Source: Lachnospiraceae bacterium
Lineage (GTDB): Bacteria > Bacillota > Clostridia > Lachnospirales > Lachnospiraceae
Length of the DNA: 64,000 nucleotides
Direction: 5' to 3'
NCBI GenBank assembly: GCA_030526405.1
Contig: JAUNCZ010000012.1
Coordinates: 1 to 64,000 of the forward strand
Shown here piece by piece: positions 58,649-64,000 of the stretch. The notes below the pieces were generated by a model that was not told where the DNA came from, searched no databases, and worked only from the letters and a program-made list of their open reading frames with translations. Numbering within the stretch: the first letter of the stretch is position 1; each line of letters begins with the position of its first letter. The position numbers and the translations under genes were made by a program.

Positions 58649-61480
58649 CTAAGACAGGTACTGTTTTACATAACGGCCGGTATAGGACACCGGATTTTCC
58701 GCCAGCTCCTCAGGAGTTCCGCAGCCAATGACGGTACCTCCCTTATCTCCGCCTTCCGGTCCCAGATCAATGAGATAATCTGCCGTTTTGATCACATCCA
58801 GATTATGCTCGATCACCACCACTGTATTTCCGCCCTCCACCAGTCGGTTCAGGATTTCCACCAGCTTTTTCACATCGGCAAAATGAAGACCGGTGGTGGG
58901 CTCATCCAGAATGTAAATGGTCTTGCCGGTGCTTCTTTTGGATAACTCCGCAGCCAGCTTGATCCTCTGGGCCTCTCCTCCCGACAAGGTGGTGGAGGAC
59001 TGTCCCAGACGAATGTAGGAAAGTCCCACATCGTACAGGGTCTGCAGCTTCCTTTTAATAGAAGGCACAGGTGCAAAAAACTCCAGAGCCTCCTCCACAG
59101 TCATATTCAGAACATCTGAGATACTCTTGCCCTTGTATTTCACCTCAAGAGTCTCTCTGTTGTATTTTTTACCCTTGCACACCTCACAGGGAACATAGAT
59201 ATCCGGCAGAAAATGCATCTCAATCTTCAGAATTCCGTCACCGGAGCAGGCCTCACACCTGCCGCCCTTGATATTGAAGCTGAATCTGCCCTTTTTGTAT
59301 CCCCTTGCCCTTGCATCGGAGGTGGCCGCAAACAGATCTCTGATCAGATCAAACAGTCCGGTGTAGGTGGCCGGATTGGAACGGGGTGTTCTTCCTATGG
59401 GAGCCTGGTCAATGGCAATCACCTTATCCAGCTGCTCCAGCCCCTCCAGAGCATCGTGCTCTCCCGGGATACACCTTGCCCTGTTCAGGTCTCTGGCCAG
59501 ATGCTTGTAGAGCACCTCATTCACAAGAGAGCTTTTTCCGGATCCGGATACACCGGTTACAGCAGTCAGCACCCCAAGAGGGAACTGTACATCCACATTC
59601 TTCAGATTGTGCTCCCTTGCCCCCTTTACAGTGAGCCAGCCAGAGGGCTGTCTTCTTGCTTCCGGCACCGGAATACTGTCCCTTCCGCTTAAAAATGCTC
59701 CCGTGATGGATTCATCGCACTTCATCAGATCCTCGGCGGTTCCCGCTGCCACAAGTTTTCCACCATGTTCACCGGCTCCGGGACCGATATCCACAACAAA
59801 GTCCGCAGCCCGAATGGTATCCTCATCATGTTCCACCACCACCAGGGTATTTCCAAGGTCACGAAGATCCTTCAGAGTACCCAGCAGCTTATCGTTGTCC
59901 CTCTGATGCAGGCCGATACTGGGCTCATCCAGAATATAGGCAACTCCCACAAGACCGGAGCCGATCTGGGTGGCAAGACGGATTCTCTGGGCCTCTCCTC
60001 CAGAAAGGGTTCCAGTTGCCCTTGACAGAGTAAGATACTCCAGTCCCACATTCACCAGAAATGACAACCGGGCCCTGATCTCCTTCAGGATCTGCTCACC
60101 GATCAGCAGCTGCTGCTCACTGAGCTGCAGCTGTTCCATATGGGCCAGCAGCTTCTCAATGGACATGCTTGTGATCTCATGGATATTTTTCTCTCCCACC
60201 GTCACAGCCAGAGAGGTTGGCTTCAGCCTCTGCCCCTTGCATGCCGGACAGGGAGTGATGCGCATAAAGCTCTCATAGTCCTGCTTGGAGGACTCTGAAC
60301 CGGTTTCTCTGTAGCGCCTCTCCACATTTTTGATCAGACCCTCAAAGGCAACATCGTAGACGCCCTCTCCCCTCTGGCCTTTGTAATGGACCTTAACCTC
60401 CTGACCATCTGTACCATGGATCAGAATATCATGGATCTTTTTCGGATACTGATTAAAAGGAGTGGAAAGGGAAAATCCGTATTCCTCCGCAAGGGCATCC
60501 AGAATAGCCCTTGAAAAGCTTCCCTTCACTGCACAGGACTGCCATCCGTTTACCACGATGGCCCCCTCTGTGATGGACAGTTCCGGATTTGGTATCATCA
60601 GTTCCTCCGCAAACTCCATTCTGTAGCCAAGACCGGCACATTCCGGACAGGCACCGAAGGGATTGTTGAAGGAAAAGCTTCTGGGCTCAATCTCCTCCAT
60701 ACTGATGCCGCAGTCAGGGCAGGAAAAATTCTGGCTGAACCGCAGGATATTGCCATCCATGGTATCCACCAGCAGCAGTCCCTCTGCCATTCCAAGAACA
60801 GTCTCAATGGAATCGGTAAGACGCTTTTCAATGCCCGGCTTAACCACAAGACGATCCACCACGATCTCAATGGAGTGCTTCAGATTTTTGTCCAGACTGA
60901 TATCCTCAGACAGCTCTCTCAGCTCTCCATCCACCATAACACGGACAAAGCCATCCTTTTTTGCCTGCTCCAGCAGTTTTTCATGGCGTCCCTTTCTTCC
61001 ACGGACAACCGGTGCCAGCAGCTGAAGTCTTGTCCGCTCCGGCATTGTCATGATCTGGTCCACCATCTGATCCACCGTCTGCCGGCTGATCCTGCGCCCG
61101 CAGCGAGGGCAGTGGGGGATTCCGATCCTTGCAAACAGAAGACGGAAATAGTCATAGATTTCTGTAACAGTGCCCACGGTGGAACGTGGATTCCTGTTGG
61201 TGGACTTCTGATCAATGGAAATAGCCGGCGGAAGTCCCTCTATGCTCTCCACATTGGGCTTTTCCATCTGTCCCAGAAACTGACGGGCGTAGGAAGAGAG
61301 GCTCTCCATGTACCTTCTCTGCCCCTCTGCATAGATGGTATCAAAGGCCAGCGAGCTCTTTCCCGAACCGGAAAGACCTGTCAGCACCACCAGTTTGTTT
61401 CTGGGAATATCCACATCTATATTTTTCAGATTATTCTCCGCGGCACCGCGGATCCTGATAAATTCCTTTTTCTGTGTCAT
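58649..61480 (-). CDS. uvrA: Excinuclease ABC subunit A
   Basis: 943 residues, the usual length. Two ABC modules: Walker [10 protein letters not shown] (N) and GVSGSGKSS (C), and two LSGGEAQR signatures. Zinc modules are CPDCG...CPEC and CEACSG...CEVCKG. UvrA, with UvrB, finds bulky DNA lesions in nucleotide excision repair. uvrB is not adjacent. AGGAG lies 8 bases before the ATG. The 140-base gap to mreB contains no gene. Confidence 0.98.
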   Translation of the reverse strand: MTQKKEFIRIRGAAENNLKNIDVDIPRNKLVVLTGLSGSGKSSLAFDTIYAEGQRRYMESLSSYARQFLGQMEKPNVESIEGLPPAISIDQKSTNRNPRSTVGTVTEIYDYFRLLFARIGIPHCPRCGRRISRQTVDQMVDQIMTMPERTRLQLLAPVVRGRKGRHEKLLEQAKKDGFVRVMVDGELRELSEDISLDKNLKHSIEIVVDRLVVKPGIEKRLTDSIETVLGMAEGLLLVDTMDGNILRFSQNFSCPDCGISMEEIEPRSFSFNNPFGACPECAGLGYRMEFAEELMIPNPELSITEGAIVVNGWQSCAVKGSFSRAILDALAEEYGFSLSTPFNQYPKKIHDILIHGTDGQEVKVHYKGQRGEGVYDVAFEGLIKNVERRYRETGSESSKQDYESFMRITPCPACKGQRLKPTSLAVTVGEKNIHEITSMSIEKLLAHMEQLQLSEQQLLIGEQILKEIRARLSFLVNVGLEYLTLSRATGTLSGGEAQRIRLATQIGSGLVGVAYILDEPSIGLHQRDNDKLLGTLKDLRDLGNTLVVVEHDEDTIRAADFVVDIGPGAGEHGGKLVAAGTAEDLMKCDESITGAFLSGRDSIPVPEARRQPSGWLTVKGAREHNLKNVDVQFPLGVLTAVTGVSGSGKSSLVNEVLYKHLARDLNRARCIPGEHDALEGLEQLDKVIAIDQAPIGRTPRSNPATYTGLFDLIRDLFAATSDARARGYKKGRFSFNIKGGRCEACSGDGILKIEMHFLPDIYVPCEVCKGKKYNRETLEVKYKGKSISDVLNMTVEEALEFFAPVPSIKRKLQTLYDVGLSYIRLGQSSTTLSGGEAQRIKLAAELSKRSTGKTIYILDEPTTGLHFADVKKLVEILNRLVEGGNTVVVIEHNLDVIKTADYLIDLGPEGGDKGGTVIGCGTPEELAENPVSYTGRYVKQYLS

Positions 61481-61539
61481 GTACCACTCCTGTAGGCAGC
61501 TGTTCCCCCCTTATGAGTGAACAGCCCCTGTCTTTTGTA

Positions 61540-62670
61540 TCATAAAAATTCTGCCATTACCTGATTGCTGACAGAAATCCCCTCCCTGGTCAGGTGCAGG
61601 TATTCCCCTTCCCTGACAAGAAGGTTCCATTTTTCATATTTTTCAATAACAGCACCGTACTGCTCCTGAAGGCTCCGTCCGAATTTTTCCTGAAATTCCC
61701 TGGAAGAAACCCCTCTGTTCAGTCGCAGACCCAGGATCATGAATTCCCCCATACGGTCCTCCTCCGTCAGGAGTTCCTGCTGCTCCTCCAGCATCCCGGG
61801 AGTTTCGCAGAGAGACACATAGCGTTCCCGATCCCCGGTATTGGAAAATCGCCTGTTTTCCAGCAGAGAGGCCGCTCCCAGGCCAAGACCCAGATATTCC
61901 GTCCCGGTCCAGTAGCCCAGATTATGCCTGCACTCTCTTCCCGGAAGACTGTAATTGGAAATCTCATACTGCTGATAGCCGTAGTTCTCCAGTATCCTCC
62001 AGGTACTCTCATACATGAGGCGCTCCTCCTCTTCCTCTGGAAATGCATACTGCTCCTGCTGCTCATACAGGGGAGTACCCTCCTCCAGGATCAGACTGTA
62101 GGCAGAAATATGCTCCGGCTGCAGCTCTGCCACACGGCGCAGAGACTGTTCCCAGGAGGCAGCACTCTGCCCTGGAAGTCCCGACATCAGATCCACATTG
62201 ATATTGGAAAAGCCCGCCTCTCTGGCCAGGGAATAGCTCTCCAGAAACTGCTGCCAGGTATGGATCCTGCCCAGCATCTGAAGCTCCTGATCCTCTGTAC
62301 TCTGACAGCCAAGGCTGAGGCGGTTGATGCCCGCCGCTCTGTATACAGAGAGCTTCTCCCGATCCAGAGTTCCCGGATTGGACTCCAGAGAAATCTCCAC
62401 ATCCTGTGCCAGGGAAAAGCACTGCCTCACACAGTCCAGAATCTCCCGGATCCAGCCCGCAGGAAGAACAGATGGGGTTCCACCTCCGAAGAAAATGCTG
62501 ACCACCTGTTTTCCCTTCAGATTTTCCTGTGTGCTCCTTGCCTGAATTTCCTTAAGAAGAGCCTCCACATAGACTCTCTGCTGTTCTCTTCCCCCTCTGA
62601 AACTTAAAAAATCACAATAGGCACATTTTTTCACACAGAAGGGGATATGAATGTACAGCTCCAGCTGCAT
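61540..62670 (-). CDS. hemW: HemW, radical SAM heme chaperone
   Basis: 376 residues. The radical SAM cluster motif is CVKKCAYCDF near residue 12, followed by FFGGGTPSVL and ESNPGTL. HemW resembles HemN but lacks coproporphyrinogen oxidase activity and inserts heme into respiratory enzymes. The start ATG at 62670 shares a base with the lepA stop (TGATG), so the pair is coupled; longer readings overlap lepA and are rejected. lepA-hemW is a common order in Firmicutes. Confidence 0.95.
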   Translation of the reverse strand: MQLELYIHIPFCVKKCAYCDFLSFRGGREQQRVYVEALLKEIQARSTQENLKGKQVVSIFFGGGTPSVLPAGWIREILDCVRQCFSLAQDVEISLESNPGTLDREKLSVYRAAGINRLSLGCQSTEDQELQMLGRIHTWQQFLESYSLAREAGFSNINVDLMSGLPGQSAASWEQSLRRVAELQPEHISAYSLILEEGTPLYEQQEQYAFPEEEEERLMYESTWRILENYGYQQYEISNYSLPGRECRHNLGYWTGTEYLGLGLGAASLLENRRFSNTGDRERYVSLCETPGMLEEQQELLTEEDRMGEFMILGLRLNRGVSSREFQEKFGRSLQEQYGAVIEKYEKWNLLVREGEYLHLTREGISVSNQVMAEFL

Positions 62671-64000
62671 CAGTTCTCGTCCAGCTTCAGAACGCTCATA
62701 AATGCCTTCTGAGGAATCTCTACATTGCCCACCTGACGCATACGCTTCTTTCCTTCCTTCTGCTTCTCCAGAAGTTTCTTCTTTCGGGAAATATCGCCAC
62801 CGTAGCATTTTGCAAGTACGTCCTTTCTCATGGCGCGGACAGTCTCACGGGCAATGATCTTGGAGCCCACTGCTGCCTGGATCGGAATCTCAAACAGCTG
62901 ACGTGGAATCTCCTCCTTCAGCTTCTCGCACATCTTTCTTCCTCTCTCGTAGGCAGAGCCGGCGAATACAATGAAGGACAGGGCATCCACTTCCTCCTTA
63001 TTGACAAGGATATCCAGCTTCACCATATCACTCTTCTCATAGCCAAGAAGCTCATAATCAAAGGAAGCATAGCCTCTGGAGCGGGATTTCAGGGCATCGA
63101 AGAAATCGTAGATGATCTCATTCAGTGGCAGATGGTAGTGCAGCATGGCTCTGGTCTGCTCCATGTATTCCATTCCCTGATACTGTCCACGGCGCTCCTC
63201 GCACAGCTGCATGATAGAACCTACGAATTCTGTGGTTACCATGATCTCTGCCTTTACAATCGGCTCCTCCATGTAATCAATCTCAGAAGGATCCGGAAGA
63301 TTGGTCGGGTTGGTAAGATCAAAGCAGCTGCCGTCAGTTTTATGTACCTTATAGATAACACTGGGGGCGGTGGTTACCAGATCCAGGTTATATTCTCTCT
63401 CCAGTCTCTCCTGAATAATCTCCAGATGCAGCAGGCCAAGGAATCCACAGCGGAAACCAAAGCCCAGAGCAATGGAGGTCTCCGGCTCAAAGAACAGGGA
63501 AGCATCATTCAGCTGCAGCTTCTCCAGGGCATCACGAAGATCCGGATATTTTGCACCATCTGCCGGATACAGTCCGCAATATACCATTGGATTTACCTTT
63601 TTATATCCTGGAAGTGGCTCTGCACAGGGGCGATCCGCATCGGTGATGGTATCACCCACCTGGGTGCTGGCAACATTTTTGATGCTGGCAGTGATATAGC
63701 CTACCATACCTGCTGACAGGGCATCGCAGGGGATCATCTGACCTGCACCGAAGTAGCCAACCTCAACCACCTCTGCCACAGCTCCTGTAGCCATCATTTT
63801 CATACGGGTTCCCCTCTTTACCTGTCCCTCCATCACACGGCAGGATACAATTACTCCCTTGTAGGAATCATAAAGAGAATCAAAGATCAGGGCCTGCAGC
63901 GGTGCAGAAGGATCTCCCTGGGGTGCAGGGATCTTATTGACGATCTCCTCCAGCACATCCTCCACGTTCAGTCCTGTTTTTGCAGAGATCTTCGGTGCCT
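62670..64000 (-). CDS. lepA: Elongation factor 4, C-terminal part (cut by the window edge)
   Basis: The frame runs to the window end without a start; the first visible residues are [17 protein letters not shown], the end of the G domain (the G5 region SAK is visible). Domains II, III, V-like and the LepA-specific C-terminal domain follow, including [11 protein letters not shown] and the C-terminal [17 protein letters not shown]. LepA is a ribosome-associated GTPase that back-translocates or remodels ribosomes. About 443 residues are visible of roughly 600. Confidence 0.97.
   Translation of the reverse strand, partial: APKISAKTGLNVEDVLEEIVNKIPAPQGDPSAPLQALIFDSLYDSYKGVIVSCRVMEGQVKRGTRMKMMATGAVAEVVEVGYFGAGQMIPCDALSAGMVGYITASIKNVASTQVGDTITDADRPCAEPLPGYKKVNPMVYCGLYPADGAKYPDLRDALEKLQLNDASLFFEPETSIALGFGFRCGFLGLLHLEIIQERLEREYNLDLVTTAPSVIYKVHKTDGSCFDLTNPTNLPDPSEIDYMEEPIVKAEIMVTTEFVGSIMQLCEERRGQYQGMEYMEQTRAMLHYHLPLNEIIYDFFDALKSRSRGYASFDYELLGYEKSDMVKLDILVNKEEVDALSFIVFAGSAYERGRKMCEKLKEEIPRQLFEIPIQAAVGSKIIARETVRAMRKDVLAKCYGGDISRKKKLLEKQKEGKKRMRQVGNVEIPQKAFMSVLKLDEN

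Noticed and set aside
62671..62808. Longer N-terminus for HemW
   Set aside because: It lies wholly inside lepA; the TGATG junction at 62670 gives the normal HemW length.

Overview
The window reads as chromosomal DNA of an anaerobic Firmicute of the class Clostridia, most likely a Lachnospiraceae. The grounds are strong AAGGAG ribosome binding sites, secreted proteins built from GBS Bsp-like repeats, a ClpX paralogue and the cdaA-cdaR pair. I cannot name the species. Almost every gene lies on the minus strand; the only clear plus-strand gene is a YfhO-type membrane protein (45281-48025). I see no tRNA, rRNA, transposase, phage or CRISPR feature.

Right to left, in the direction of transcription, the first part is housekeeping: lepA (cut by the window edge), hemW, uvrA, mreB, recD2, a comF-family gene, two small membrane proteins leading into cdaA-cdaR (c-di-AMP synthesis), a D,D-carboxypeptidase and rfbD (rmlD).

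From 45.0 kb down to 24.2 kb runs a long colinear set of glycan genes. It starts with a promoter and a foldable leader, then an ATP-grasp/PLP-enzyme fusion, two EmrE-size transporters that overlap, a WecE-type sugar aminotransferase, several family 2 glycosyltransferases and an LCP ligase that would attach a polymer to peptidoglycan. It continues with a secreted glycosidase-like repeat protein, an acidic secreted protein, an LtaS/OpgB-type phosphoglycerol transferase fused to Bsp-like repeats, a GtrB-like and a GtrA-like protein, a GT-C-like membrane protein and an acyltransferase. Next come two more Bsp-repeat exoproteins, one ending in an L,D-transpeptidase and one in a lysozyme-like domain.

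From 17.3 to 4.9 kb is a rhamnose polymer locus: rfbB-rfbA-rfbC, an ABC exporter whose ATPase carries a Wzt-type C-terminal domain, then a 767-residue methyltransferase/kinase-like/coiled-coil protein that looks like the O-antigen chain terminator WbdD, and two very large double-domain glycosyltransferases. With the detached rfbD the dTDP-L-rhamnose pathway is complete. The left end holds an HtrA protease, an atypical ClpX, a gene read through an A7 frameshift site, and lspA.

Taken together, the window encodes synthesis, capping, export, decoration and wall attachment of at least one rhamnose-containing surface polysaccharide and probably a glycerol-phosphate polymer, plus secreted wall-active enzymes. 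The strongest candidates for undescribed biology are the WbdD-like capping module in a Gram-positive-type organism, the ATP-grasp/PLP fusion with its flippase-like pair and aminotransferase, the phosphoglycerol transferase fused to Bsp repeats, and several unassigned structured RNA or repeat elements.
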